DNA from: Agromyces archimandritae | Lineage (GTDB): Bacteria; Actinomycetota; Actinomycetes; Actinomycetales; Microbacteriaceae | DNA length: 64,000 bases | Reading direction: 5' to 3' | NCBI RefSeq assembly: GCF_018024495.1 | Contig: NZ_CP071696.1 | Location: 558,001 to 622,000, forward strand | Part shown: positions 1 through 8,059 of the stretch, one piece after another | Numbering within the stretch: position 1 is the stretch's first letter | How the letters are laid out: each line of letters opens with the position of its first letter | Notes under the pieces: generated by a model | Seen by the model: only the letters and a program-made list of their open reading frames with translations | Databases searched by the model: none | Told to the model about the DNA's origin: nothing | Program-made: the position numbers and the translations under genes

Positions 1-846
1 CAGCACGGCGAACGGCAGGATGATCGGGATGAAGGCCGGGAACAGCTCCCCGACCTCGAGCGAGCCGGGGTTGATCTGCCCGGTCACCGAGACCGCCGAG
101 GTCGCCATGAGCAGTCCGACGAGCAGGGCGCCGGCGTCGCCCATGAACAGTCGGGCCGGATGCCAGTTGAGCGGCAGGAAGCCGATGCATGCGCCGACGA
201 CGACGACCGCGATGATCGAGGCGAGGTTGAAGTAGTTGAACGGGGAGGTCTTCTGCACGAGCAGGTACGTGTAGAGGAAGAAGACGCCGTTGGCGATGAG
301 GGCGACCCCGGCGACGAGGCCGTCGAGGCCGTCGATGAAGTTGATCGCGTTCATGACGAGCACGATCGTGAAGACCGTGAGCGTCGCGAACAGCCAGGAC
401 GACCCGACGATGATGCCGCCGTCGGGCCCGCCGATCGGCAGCGAGACGATCGAGACGCCCTGCCAGGCGATGAGGCCGGCGACGATGAACTGCCCGGCGA
501 GCTTCGTCATCCAGTCGAGGTCCCAGAGGTCGTCGGCGACGCCCATGACCACGATGAGGAGGGCGGCGATGAGGATCGCCGGCACCTGGAACGGATCGGC
601 GAAGACGATCTCGAGCTGCGCGAAGGTCGCCGAGTCGATCATCGAGACGAGCCAGGCGACGCCGAAGGCCGCGAGGATGCCGACGAACATCGCGACCCCG
701 CCGAGCCGGGGCGTCGGGCGGGTGTGCACGTCGCGATCCCGGATCTTCGGGTACAGCTTGTACTTCAGGCCGAGCTTCCAGACCGCGATCGACCCGACGA
801 ACGTCACGAGCGCCGAGACGAGCGCGAGCATGAGGAAGAGTCTCAT
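1..846 (-). CDS. wecA: WecA/Rfe-like undecaprenyl-phosphate GlcNAc-1-phosphate transferase (partial)
   Basis: Transfers GlcNAc-1-P (or a related sugar phosphate) from the UDP-sugar to a polyprenyl phosphate at the inner membrane, the first step of wall polymer or linkage-unit synthesis. The 282 codons present are the N-terminal and central parts; the C-terminus lies outside the window. Visible MraY/WecA-superfamily motifs are DDLWDLDW (residues 105-112), NAINFIDGLDGL (166-177) and FMGDAGA (234-240), set among many hydrophobic helices. The ATG overlaps the stop of the upstream tsaC-like gene by 4 bp, so the two are translationally coupled. The arrangement tsaC-wecA is the actinobacterial order that leads into the atp operon. 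The exact sugar cannot be told. Confidence 0.9.
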   Translation of the reverse strand, partial: MRLFLMLALVSALVTFVGSIAVWKLGLKYKLYPKIRDRDVHTRPTPRLGGVAMFVGILAAFGVAWLVSMIDSATFAQLEIVFADPFQVPAILIAALLIVVMGVADDLWDLDWMTKLAGQFIVAGLIAWQGVSIVSLPIGGPDGGIIVGSSWLFATLTVFTIVLVMNAINFIDGLDGLVAGVALIANGVFFLYTYLLVQKTSPFNYFNLASIIAVVVVGACIGFLPLNWHPARLFMGDAGALLVGLLMATSAVSVTGQINPGSLEVGELFPAFIPIILPFAVL

Positions 847-1535
847 GGCGCGATGAGCTCCTCGCCGACGACGGCCGCGATCCGCTCGCGGGAGATCACG
901 CCGGCGCGGACGATCCGCAGGGTGCCGCCCTCGGTGCCGAGCGCCGTGGCATCCACGATCGTCGAGGAGGTGTCGCCGGCCCGCTCCCCGATCGCCTCGT
1001 AGCCGTCGCCGGCCGGTCCGCCGTCGAGGTAGACCGCGATCGAGTCGCCGAGCATGTCGCGGGCGGCCTCGGCCGTCGTCGCGCTCGGCATGCCCGAGCG
1101 GTTCGCGCTCGAGACGGCCAGCGGGCCCATCTCGGCGAGGAGTTCGAGGGCGAGGGGGTGGTCGGGCATGCGCAGGGCGACCGTGCCGCGCGTCTCGCCG
1201 AGATCCCACTGCAGGGACGGCTGGGCGTGCAGGATGACGGTCAGACCGCCCGGCCAGAACTCCGCGACGAGGGCGCGGACCTCGTCGGGGACGGTGGATG
1301 CGAGCGCGTCGAGGGTGGTCTCGCCCGGGATGAGCACGGGCGGCGGCGAGGTGCGCTCGCGGCCCTTCGCCTCGAGCAGGCGGGCGACCGCCTTCGGATC
1401 GAACGCATCGGCGGCGACCCCGTAGACGGTGTCGGTCGGCAGCACGACGAGCTCCCCGCGCCCGAGGGCGGCGCGCGCCTGGCGCATGCCGGCGAGGAGC
1501 TCCGAGTCGAGCGAGCAATCGAAGGTGGCAGTCAT
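843..1535 (-). CDS. tsaC: L-threonylcarbamoyladenylate synthase (YrdC domain)
   Basis: Makes threonylcarbamoyl-AMP from threonine, bicarbonate and ATP for the t6A37 modification of ANN-decoding tRNAs in the cytoplasm. The 230-residue protein is a single YrdC domain without the extra C-terminal Sua5 domain, so it is of the short TsaC type. Visible family motifs are PTDTVYG (33-39), the KGRERTSPPP stretch near residue 57 (the usual K-R-P nucleotide-binding region) and SSANRSG (142-148). The first gene of the tsaC-wecA pair; a TAGAAT hexamer on the minus strand (1545-1550) lies about 10 bp upstream of the ATG and could be the -10 element of a nearly leaderless transcript. Confidence 0.92.
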   Translation of the reverse strand: MTATFDCSLDSELLAGMRQARAALGRGELVVLPTDTVYGVAADAFDPKAVARLLEAKGRERTSPPPVLIPGETTLDALASTVPDEVRALVAEFWPGGLTVILHAQPSLQWDLGETRGTVALRMPDHPLALELLAEMGPLAVSSANRSGMPSATTAEAARDMLGDSIAVYLDGGPAGDGYEAIGERAGDTSSTIVDATALGTEGGTLRIVRAGVISRERIAAVVGEELIAP

Positions 1536-1641
1536 ATCCGCTCGATTCTATGCCGAGCGGAGCAACCCCCCGTTCGCGGGCCGCGCACGCCGATGCGCGG
1601 CCGTGGCGGGCGAGCGCGCATCGGCCCGGCGGCCCGACCGC

Positions 1642-2445
1642 TCAGCGGCGGCCCGCCTTGCGCCGGAACAACCAGGCACCCCAGACGACCGCGAACGCGA
1701 GGATCGCGAGGCACCAGCCGAGCGCCCACCACGCGCTGTCGCCGATCTCCGTGCCCATGAGCAGGCCCCGGATCGTCTCGATGATGGGGGTGATCGGCTG
1801 GTTCTCGGCGATCCACTGCAGCCAGCCGGGCATCGTCTCCACGGGCGTGAAGGCGCTCGACAGATACGGCAGGAAGAGCAGGATGAAGCCGTATCCGCTC
1901 GCCGCGTCCGGGCTGGAGGCCGCCAGGCCGATCGCCGCGAACAGGTAGGTGATGGTGAGGATGTAGAGGGCGATGACCCCGATCGCGCCGAGCCATTCGA
2001 GCGGCGTCGCGCTCGGCCGGAAACCGAGCAGCAGGGCGACGCCGATGACGATGCCGGTGGCCAGGAGGTTTCGGGCCAGGCTCGCGATGACGTGGCCGGT
2101 GAGGACGGCGCCGGCGCGGATCGGCATGGTGCGGAAGCGGTCGATGATGCCCGTCGTCATGTCGCGGGAGACGTAGATCGACGTGTTCGAGGCGCCGAAG
2201 CCCGCGCAGAGCAGGATGATGCCGGGCACGACGTAGTCGACGTATCCGCCGCTCGGGTCGATCGCGCCGCCGAACACGAAGGTGAACAGCAGCATGAGCA
2301 TCGTCGGCAGCATGATCGCCATGAGCAGCGATTCGCCGTCGCGGATGGAGTGCAGGACGCTCCGTTTCACGAAGACCGCCTCGGCGGTGACGGGGCCGAT
2401 GCCGGCGCGCGGGGCGGCGGGGCGGGGTGCGAGTGCGGTGGTCAT
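1642..2445 (-). CDS. ABC-2 type (DrrB-like) exporter permease
   Basis: Membrane subunit of a two-gene ABC exporter of the daunorubicin-resistance DrrAB type. The 267-residue protein has about six hydrophobic segments and the ABC-2 signature region with SRDMTTGIIDRFRTMPI at roughly residues 93-109, which in this family is the coupling segment after the second helix. It starts 2 nt after the stop of the ATPase gene, so it is co-transcribed with it. Typical substrates are hydrophobic drugs or lipids, but nothing here fixes the substrate. The divergent TetR gene suggests induction by a ligand, perhaps the exported compound. Confidence 0.88.
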   Translation of the reverse strand: MTTALAPRPAAPRAGIGPVTAEAVFVKRSVLHSIRDGESLLMAIMLPTMLMLLFTFVFGGAIDPSGGYVDYVVPGIILLCAGFGASNTSIYVSRDMTTGIIDRFRTMPIRAGAVLTGHVIASLARNLLATGIVIGVALLLGFRPSATPLEWLGAIGVIALYILTITYLFAAIGLAASSPDAASGYGFILLFLPYLSSAFTPVETMPGWLQWIAENQPITPIIETIRGLLMGTEIGDSAWWALGWCLAILAFAVVWGAWLFRRKAGRR

Positions 2446-2447
2446 GT

Positions 2448-3377
2448 TCAGCCTTTCGCGGTGGCGGGTTCGGGGGTGGATGCCGCTGCGTCGCCCGCAT
2501 CCGCCGGCTGCCCCGTGATGGCGAGGAAGACGTCGTCGAGGCTCGGGCGGCGGATGGAGACGACCGCGCCGGGCAGGGCCGCCGCGGCGCTCCGGTCGAG
2601 TTCGTCGACGGCGGCGCGCAGGCCGTGGACGGTGCCGTCGCTCGGCACTTCGGCCAGGAGCGCGCCGTCGGCATCCCGGAGCTCGACGACGTCGCCGCCG
2701 ATGCGGGCCTTCAGTTCATCGGCGGTGCCGAGGGCGGCGACGCGTCCGTGGTGCAGGACGGCGATGCGGTCGGCGAGGCGGTCGGCCTCTTCGAGGTACT
2801 GGGTCGTGAGGAAGACCGTGGTGCCGGCGGCGGCGAGCCCCTCGATGACCGACCAGAGTTCCTGCCTGCTGCGGGTGTCGAGGCCCGTGGTGGGCTCGTC
2901 GAGGAAGACGACCGGCGGGGTCACGATGAGCCCGAGCGCGAGGTCGAGCCGGCGCCGCATGCCGCCGGAGTAGCCGGAGACCCGGCGGTCGGCGTGCTCG
3001 GCGAGGTCGAAGCGCGCGAGCAGTTCCGCGGCGCGCCGGCGGGCCTCGCGGCGGCCGAGCCCCGAGAGCCGGCCGAGCATGACGAGGTTCTCGGTGCCGG
3101 TGAGCATGCCGTCGACGGCGGCCGACTGGCCGGTGAGGCTGATGCGGCGTTTCACCTCGCCGGCCTGGCGGACGACGTCGAAGCCGGCGACGGATGCGCG
3201 ACCGGCGTCGGGCCGGACGAGCCCGGTGAGGATGTTGATGGTCGTGGTCTTGCCGGCGCCGTTCGGGCCGAGGAGGGCGAAGATGCTGCCGGCCGGGACG
3301 TCGAGGTCGAGCCCGGCGAGCACCGCGGTGCGGCCGAAGCGCTTCTCGAGTCCGCGGGTTTCGATGGCGAGCGTCAT
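2448..3377 (-). CDS. ABC exporter ATPase (DrrA-like)
   Basis: ATP-binding subunit paired with the downstream ABC-2 permease. The 309-residue protein has Walker A GPNGAGKTT (37-45), the signature YSGGMRRRLDLALGL (136-150), Walker B FLDEPT (158-163) and the long C-terminal extension after the nucleotide-binding domain that is usual in DrrA proteins. I chose the ATG at 3377 because GGAAGGA lies just upstream and the residues before it are not conserved-looking; the open frame itself extends to 3488. Transcribed away from the TetR gene, with a shared relatively AT-rich intergenic region. Confidence 0.9.
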   Translation of the reverse strand: MTLAIETRGLEKRFGRTAVLAGLDLDVPAGSIFALLGPNGAGKTTTINILTGLVRPDAGRASVAGFDVVRQAGEVKRRISLTGQSAAVDGMLTGTENLVMLGRLSGLGRREARRRAAELLARFDLAEHADRRVSGYSGGMRRRLDLALGLIVTPPVVFLDEPTTGLDTRSRQELWSVIEGLAAAGTTVFLTTQYLEEADRLADRIAVLHHGRVAALGTADELKARIGGDVVELRDADGALLAEVPSDGTVHGLRAAVDELDRSAAAALPGAVVSIRRPSLDDVFLAITGQPADAGDAAASTPEPATAKG

Positions 3378-3390
3378 GGCGGATCCTTCC

Positions 3391-3440
3391 GTGTATGTGA
3401 CAAACTGTTTATGGCGTCGACTCCTGTTTAAGTAATACAC
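3391..3440. promoter_or_regulatory. Divergent promoter/operator region of the ABC exporter and tetR
   Basis: The 125 bp between the two starts is clearly more AT-rich than its surroundings. It has the inverted repeat GTGTAT (3391-3396) / ATACAC (3435-3440), a direct repeat CTGTTTA at 3405-3411 and 3424-3430, and an ACAG that pairs with the second CTGT. This is where a TetR-family dimer would be expected to act on both promoters. No single clean palindrome is seen, so the exact site is inferred. Confidence 0.5.
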
Positions 3441-3502
3441 AGTTCTATGCTTGACGCAAGACCCCGGCGGAATCCGCCCGGCATCCACCGAATCGAGGGC
3501 CC

Positions 3503-4420
3503 ATGACCGACGAGACCTCCGAGCCCGAACTCCCCCGCGCCATCGCCCTCGCCTGGGGCGTCGCCGCCAACCCCCAGCGCGGCCCCAAGCGCGAGATGAG
3601 CATCGAGAAGATCGTCGACGCCGCCATCGAGATCGCCGACGCCGAAGGCCTCGGCGCCGTCTCGATGACCCGCGTCGCCCAGGCCCTCGGCTTCACGACC
3701 ATGTCGCTCTACCGATACGTCACCTCCAAAGACGACCTCGTCGCGCTCATGGCCGAGGCCGGCACCGGGCTGCCGCCCGAACCGGAGGACGGGCTCGCCG
3801 GGTGGCGCGAACGCATCCGTTTCCTGTTCCGCGCTCAGCTCGGCGTGTTCCTCCGCCACCCGTGGCTCCTTGACGTGCCCATCGTCGGCTCGCCCGTCAC
3901 CCCGAACTCCGTCGCCTGGATGGATGCGCTGCTCGACGCCGTCGCCGAAGCCCCCGTCGACGAGGGCGAACGCATCGGCATCGCCCTGCTCGTCACCGGC
4001 CAGGTGCGCTGGCAGGGCATCGTCGAACGCTCCTACAACACCGCCGCGGCCGACGCCGGCGTCGACGCGCAGACCATCGACGACACCTCCTCGCGCCTCT
4101 ACGAGGAACTCATCACGGCCGAGGAGTTCCCCGCGATGCGTCGCGCCGTCGACGCCGGCGTCTTCAGCGACCCCGACGCCGATCCGCTCGCGTTCGGCTT
4201 CGAACGCCTGCTCGACGGCATCGCCGCCTACCTCGACGCCCGCGCCGCCGGCACACCGGCCCCCGAAGCCCCGGCCGAACCCGACGAGCCTGCGGCCGTC
4301 ACCGCCGACAAGAAGGTGCGCGAGGCCCGCAAACAGATCCGCGAGGCCGAGAAGGCGCTGCGGCAGGCCCGCAAGCTCGAACGCCAGATGCTGAAGGACG
4401 CACGGCAGCGGCTCGGCTGA
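3503..4420 (+). CDS. TetR-family regulator with basic coiled-coil tail
   Basis: Probable repressor of the divergent DrrAB-like exporter and of itself. The 305-residue protein has an N-terminal helix-turn-helix of TetR type around residues 33-80 (recognition region ALGFTTMSLYRYV), followed by a helical ligand-binding domain of the TetR_C type. Two odd parts extend the usual length of about 200-240 residues: an N-terminal tail of about 30 residues, and after a proline/alanine linker a highly charged, Arg/Lys/Glu-rich helix (about residues 268-305) that looks like a coiled coil. Converges on prmC with only 6 bp between the stop codons. Ligand unknown. Confidence 0.88.
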   Translation: MTDETSEPELPRAIALAWGVAANPQRGPKREMSIEKIVDAAIEIADAEGLGAVSMTRVAQALGFTTMSLYRYVTSKDDLVALMAEAGTGLPPEPEDGLAGWRERIRFLFRAQLGVFLRHPWLLDVPIVGSPVTPNSVAWMDALLDAVAEAPVDEGERIGIALLVTGQVRWQGIVERSYNTAAADAGVDAQTIDDTSSRLYEELITAEEFPAMRRAVDAGVFSDPDADPLAFGFERLLDGIAAYLDARAAGTPAPEAPAEPDEPAAVTADKKVREARKQIREAEKALRQARKLERQMLKDARQRLG

Positions 4421-4426
4421 ACCGCC

Positions 4427-5305
4427 TCAGCGAAGCGCCGTCGTCACCCGGTCGCGGCCGGTGAGATCGCGGTGGTGGGCGACGGCATGCCAGCCCGCCC
4501 CCTCGAGCACCGCGCGGACGCCGGCGGATTGCTCCTCGCCGTGCTCGATCGCGACGAGCCCGCCCGGGCGCACGAGCCGGGCCGCGCGCACGGCGAGCAC
4601 CCGGACGGCGTCGAGGCCGTCCTCCCCGCCGTAGAGGGCCGCCTCCGGGTCGTGCAGACGCACCTCCGGGTCGTGCGGCACCGCCGCGCGCGGCACGTAC
4701 GGCGGGTTCGAGGCGACCACGTCGACCCGGCCGTCGAGCTCCGGCAGCGCCCGCCCGAGATCGTCGAAGACCGTGCGGAGGTTCGGCAGCGCCGCCGCGC
4801 GGGCGTTCCGCAGCGTCCACGGATACGCCGCAGGCGAGTATTCGACCGCGAAGACCCGGGCGTGCGGCGCCTCGCTCGCCATCGCCAGGGCGATCGCGCC
4901 GCTGCCGGATCCGAGATCCACCGCCACCGGCTGGCCCGGCACCCCGAGCAGGTGATCCACCGCGAGGCCCGCGAGCAACTCGGTCTCGGGCCGCGGCACG
5001 AACACGCCGGGCCCGACGGCCAACGCCAGGGAACGGAAGTAGGCGACGCCCGTGACGTGCTGGAGGGGCTCGCGACGCATCCTCCGCTCCACGAGCCCGG
5101 CGAACCGCGCCGCATCCTCGTCGCCGAGGCCGCGATCCATGACGACCGCCGCCTGCACGGCTCCGCGCCCGAGCCCGAGCACGTGCCCGAGCAGCAGCTC
5201 GGCATCCACCATCGGGTCCGGGATGCCGGCGGCCGCCAGACGGGCGGCGCCCCGTTCGAGTGCGCTCCGCACCCCGGTTCCGGCAGCCTCGCGCGACGTA
5301 TTCAC
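4427..5305 (-). CDS. prmC: Peptide chain release factor N5-glutamine methyltransferase
   Basis: Methylates the Gln of the GGQ motif in release factors RF1 and RF2 using S-adenosylmethionine. The 292-residue protein has the N-terminal helical PrmC domain, the PRPETE motif (104-109), the SAM-binding DLGSGSGAIAL (130-140) and the catalytic NPPY (200-203). The GTG at 5305 is chosen because it gives the usual family length and N-terminus; no clear ribosome binding site precedes it. In many bacteria prmC directly follows prfA; here the same strand and order are kept, but cysK-cysE on the other strand lies between them. Confidence 0.9.
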   Translation of the reverse strand: MNTSREAAGTGVRSALERGAARLAAAGIPDPMVDAELLLGHVLGLGRGAVQAAVVMDRGLGDEDAARFAGLVERRMRREPLQHVTGVAYFRSLALAVGPGVFVPRPETELLAGLAVDHLLGVPGQPVAVDLGSGSGAIALAMASEAPHARVFAVEYSPAAYPWTLRNARAAALPNLRTVFDDLGRALPELDGRVDVVASNPPYVPRAAVPHDPEVRLHDPEAALYGGEDGLDAVRVLAVRAARLVRPGGLVAIEHGEEQSAGVRAVLEGAGWHAVAHHRDLTGRDRVTTALR

Positions 5306-5393
5306 GAAAGGGAATGTAACGCACGGTCCTGGACGCGAGCCCCGCGCGTAGGCTGGAAGACGGCCCCGAACCCCACACGAATGGAGCAGCACC

Positions 5394-6329
5394 ATGGCGC
5401 AGGTCTACGCGAACATCACCGAGGTCGTCGGGCGCACCCCGCTCGTCCGACTGAACCGCCTCACCGAGGGCGCAGGCGCCACGGTGCTCGCCAAACTCGA
5501 GTTCTACAATCCCGCCGCGAGCGTCAAGGACCGCATCGGCGTGGCGATCATCGACGCCGCCGAAGCCTCCGGCGCCCTGCAGCCCGGCGGCACGATCGTC
5601 GAATCCACGAGCGGCAACACGGGCATCGCCCTCGCCCTCGTCGGCGCCGCACGCGGCTACCGCGTGATCCTCACCATGCCCGACACGATGAGCATCGAGC
5701 GCCGCGTGCTGCTGCGCGCCTACGGCGCCGAGGTCGTGCTCACGCCCGGCGCCGAGGGCATGAAGGGCGCCCTCGCCAAGGCGAACGAGATCGCCGCCGG
5801 TACGCCCGGTGCCGTGCTCGCCCGCCAGTTCGAGAACGACGCGAACCCCGCCATCCACCGCGCCACCACCGGCCCCGAGATCTGGGCCGACACCGACGGC
5901 GCCGTCGACATCCTCGTCGCCGGCATCGGCACCGGCGGCACCATCACCGGCGCCGGCTCCTACCTGAAGGAGCAGAACCCCGAGGTGCGCGTGGTCGCCG
6001 TCGAACCGGCCGACTCCCCCATCCTCACCACCGGCACCCCCGGCCCCCACAAGATCCAGGGCCTCGGCGCGAACTTCGTGCCCGAGGTGCTCGACCGCGA
6101 CGTCTACGACGAGGTCGTCGACGTCGCCACGGCCGACGCGATCACCACCGCCCGCACCCTCGCGACCGACGAGGGCATCCTCGGCGGCATCTCCTCCGGT
6201 GCAGCCGTGTGGGCGGCCCTCGAGGTGGCCAAGCGCCCCGAGAACGCCGGCAAGACGATCGTCGTCGTCGTGCCCGACTTCGGCGAACGGTACGTCTCGA
6301 CGATCCTCTTCGAAGATCTCCGCGACTGA
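5394..6329 (+). CDS. cysK: Cysteine synthase (O-acetylserine sulfhydrylase)
   Basis: PLP enzyme that makes cysteine from O-acetylserine and sulfide. The 311-residue protein has the PLP lysine K45 in NPAASVKDR, the substrate loop STSGNTG (71-77), and the glycine-rich phosphate loop [10 protein letters not shown] near residue 180. Length and motifs fit CysK type A. A GGAG at 5383-5386 precedes the ATG. Followed after 38 bp by cysE on the same strand, so the two steps from serine to cysteine are encoded together and the products could form the cysteine synthase complex. Confidence 0.95.
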   Translation: MAQVYANITEVVGRTPLVRLNRLTEGAGATVLAKLEFYNPAASVKDRIGVAIIDAAEASGALQPGGTIVESTSGNTGIALALVGAARGYRVILTMPDTMSIERRVLLRAYGAEVVLTPGAEGMKGALAKANEIAAGTPGAVLARQFENDANPAIHRATTGPEIWADTDGAVDILVAGIGTGGTITGAGSYLKEQNPEVRVVAVEPADSPILTTGTPGPHKIQGLGANFVPEVLDRDVYDEVVDVATADAITTARTLATDEGILGGISSGAAVWAALEVAKRPENAGKTIVVVVPDFGERYVSTILFEDLRD

Positions 6330-6367
6330 ACGGGCCGCACCCCTCCCACGCCTGATTGACTAGGGGC

Positions 6368-6940
6368 GTGACATTCTTCGGTTCCCTCCGCGAGGACATC
6401 CGCACCGCGCGGGCGCACGACCCCGCCTCGCGGGGGAACCTCGAGGTCTTCCTCGCCTACTCGGGCCTGCACGCCGTCTGGGGGTACCGGCTCGCGCACC
6501 GGATGTGGCGGGCCGGCCTCCGCCTGCCGGCCCGCCTCGTCTCGCAGCTCGTGCGCTTCCTCACGGGCATCGAGATCCACCCCGGGGCCCGCATCGGCCG
6601 CCGCTTCTTCATCGACCACGGCATGGGCGTCGTGATCGGCGAGACGGCCCTCATCGGCGACGATGTGATGCTCTACCACGGGGTGACGCTCGGCGGGAAG
6701 GCCGCGCGCGGCGCCGGCCGGGGCGCGAAACGACACCCCACCCTCGAGAACGGCGTCACCGTCGGCGCCGGCGCGAAAGTGCTCGGGGACATCGTCATCG
6801 GCGCATGGAGCGCCGTCGGCGCGAACGCCGTCGTCACGAAGGATGCGCCGCCGCACTCGCTCGTCGTCGGCATCCCCGCGACGTTCCGGCCGCTGCCGCA
6901 GAGCACCGCCGACGCCGCCCGCGGCGTGCACGAGGAGTGA
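6368..6940 (+). CDS. cysE: Serine O-acetyltransferase
   Basis: Acetylates serine with acetyl-CoA to give O-acetylserine for CysK. The 190-residue protein is of the short CysE type. It has an N-terminal helical part and a left-handed beta-helix of hexapeptide repeats, with the conserved catalytic stretch [14 protein letters not shown] and the following [14 protein letters not shown]. It ends with the IPA(T)-type loop VVGIPA. The GTG at 6368 is the likely start; a TTG 12 bp upstream in frame is an alternative. There is no strong ribosome binding site, so translation may depend on coupling to cysK. Confidence 0.93.
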   Translation: MTFFGSLREDIRTARAHDPASRGNLEVFLAYSGLHAVWGYRLAHRMWRAGLRLPARLVSQLVRFLTGIEIHPGARIGRRFFIDHGMGVVIGETALIGDDVMLYHGVTLGGKAARGAGRGAKRHPTLENGVTVGAGAKVLGDIVIGAWSAVGANAVVTKDAPPHSLVVGIPATFRPLPQSTADAARGVHEE

Positions 6941-6944
6941 GTCG

Positions 6945-6972
6945 GGCGCGGCCTCTGCGGAACCGCCGCGCC
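6945..6972. terminator. Possible bidirectional terminator between cysE and prfA
   Basis: The 37-bp gap between the convergent cysE and prfA stops contains GGCGCGG (6945-6951) and CCGCGCC (6966-6972), a 7-bp stem with a 14-nt loop. There is no U tract, as is common in high-GC actinobacteria. Weak evidence. Confidence 0.35.
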
Positions 6973-6977
6973 TCGCC

Positions 6978-8057
6978 TTACGCCTCGTCGCCGATCTCGG
7001 CCAGGCGCGACTCCTCGTCGGCGTGCACGGCCGATTCGATGATCGGTTCCAGGGCTCCGTCCATGACCTGGTCGAGGTTGTAGGCCTTGTACCCGGTGCG
7101 GTGGTCGACGATGCGGTTCTCGGGGAAGTTGTAGGTGCGGATGCGCTCCGAACGATCCATCGAGCGGATCTGCGACCTGCGCGCGTCGGACGCGGCCGCG
7201 GCCTGCTCCTCCTGCTGCCGAGCGAGGAGCCTGGCGCGCAGCACCCGCATGCCGGCCTCGCGGTTCTGCAGCTGAGACTTCTCGTTCTGCATCGACACGA
7301 CGATGCCCGTCGGCAGGTGCGTGATGCGCACGGCCGAATCGGTGGTGTTCACCGACTGGCCGCCGGGACCCGACGAGCGGTACACGTCGATCTTCAGCTC
7401 GTTCGGGTCGATCGTGACCTCTTCGGGCTCGTCGACCTCGGGGAAGACGAGCACGCCCGTCGTCGAGGTGTGGATCCGGCCCTGGGTCTCGGTGACGGGT
7501 ACCCGCTGCACGCGGTGCACGCCGCCCTCGTACTTCAGGTGCGCCCACACCCCCTGCGAGGGGTCGCTCGCGTTCGACTTGATGGCGACCTGGACGTTCT
7601 TGTACCCGCCGAGGTCGGACTCGTCGCGCTCGAGGAGCTCCGTCTTCCAGCCCTTCGACTGCGCGTACTGCAGGTACATGCGCAGCAGATCTGCGGCGAA
7701 GAGGGCGCTCTCGGCGCCGCCCTCGCCGCCCTTGATCTCCATGATCACGTCGCGGCCGTCGTCCGGATCGCGCGGGATGAGGAGGCGCCGCAGCTTCTCC
7801 TGCGCCTCGCCGAGGGCCGACTCGAGGGCCGGCACCTCCTCGGCGAACGCCTCGTCCTCTTTCGCGAGCTCCTGTGCAGCCTCGAGGTCGTCGCCGGCCT
7901 GCTGCCACGCCTCATGGGCGGCGACGATGCGACCGAGCTCGGCGTAGCGCCGATTGACCTTCTTGGCGCGCGCCGCGTCCGCGTGGAGCGCGGGGTCGGC
8001 GAGCTGATCCTGCAGCGCGGTGTGCTCCGCGATGAGGGACCGGACGGACTCGAACAC
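6978..8057 (-). CDS. prfA: Peptide chain release factor 1
   Basis: Recognises UAA and UAG stop codons and triggers peptide release. The 359-residue length is typical for RF1. It has the PxT-type codon-recognition tripeptide in RVPVTETQG and the catalytic GGQ in [17 protein letters not shown]. The GTG start lies 2 nt after the rho stop codon, so rho and prfA are probably co-transcribed and coupled. PrmC, encoded about 1.7 kb away, would methylate the GGQ glutamine. A much longer open frame extends upstream on this strand, but it runs through rho in another frame and is not real. Confidence 0.96.
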   Translation of the reverse strand: MFESVRSLIAEHTALQDQLADPALHADAARAKKVNRRYAELGRIVAAHEAWQQAGDDLEAAQELAKEDEAFAEEVPALESALGEAQEKLRRLLIPRDPDDGRDVIMEIKGGEGGAESALFAADLLRMYLQYAQSKGWKTELLERDESDLGGYKNVQVAIKSNASDPSQGVWAHLKYEGGVHRVQRVPVTETQGRIHTSTTGVLVFPEVDEPEEVTIDPNELKIDVYRSSGPGGQSVNTTDSAVRITHLPTGIVVSMQNEKSQLQNREAGMRVLRARLLARQQEEQAAAASDARRSQIRSMDRSERIRTYNFPENRIVDHRTGYKAYNLDQVMDGALEPIIESAVHADEESRLAEIGDEA

Positions 8058-8059
8058 GA

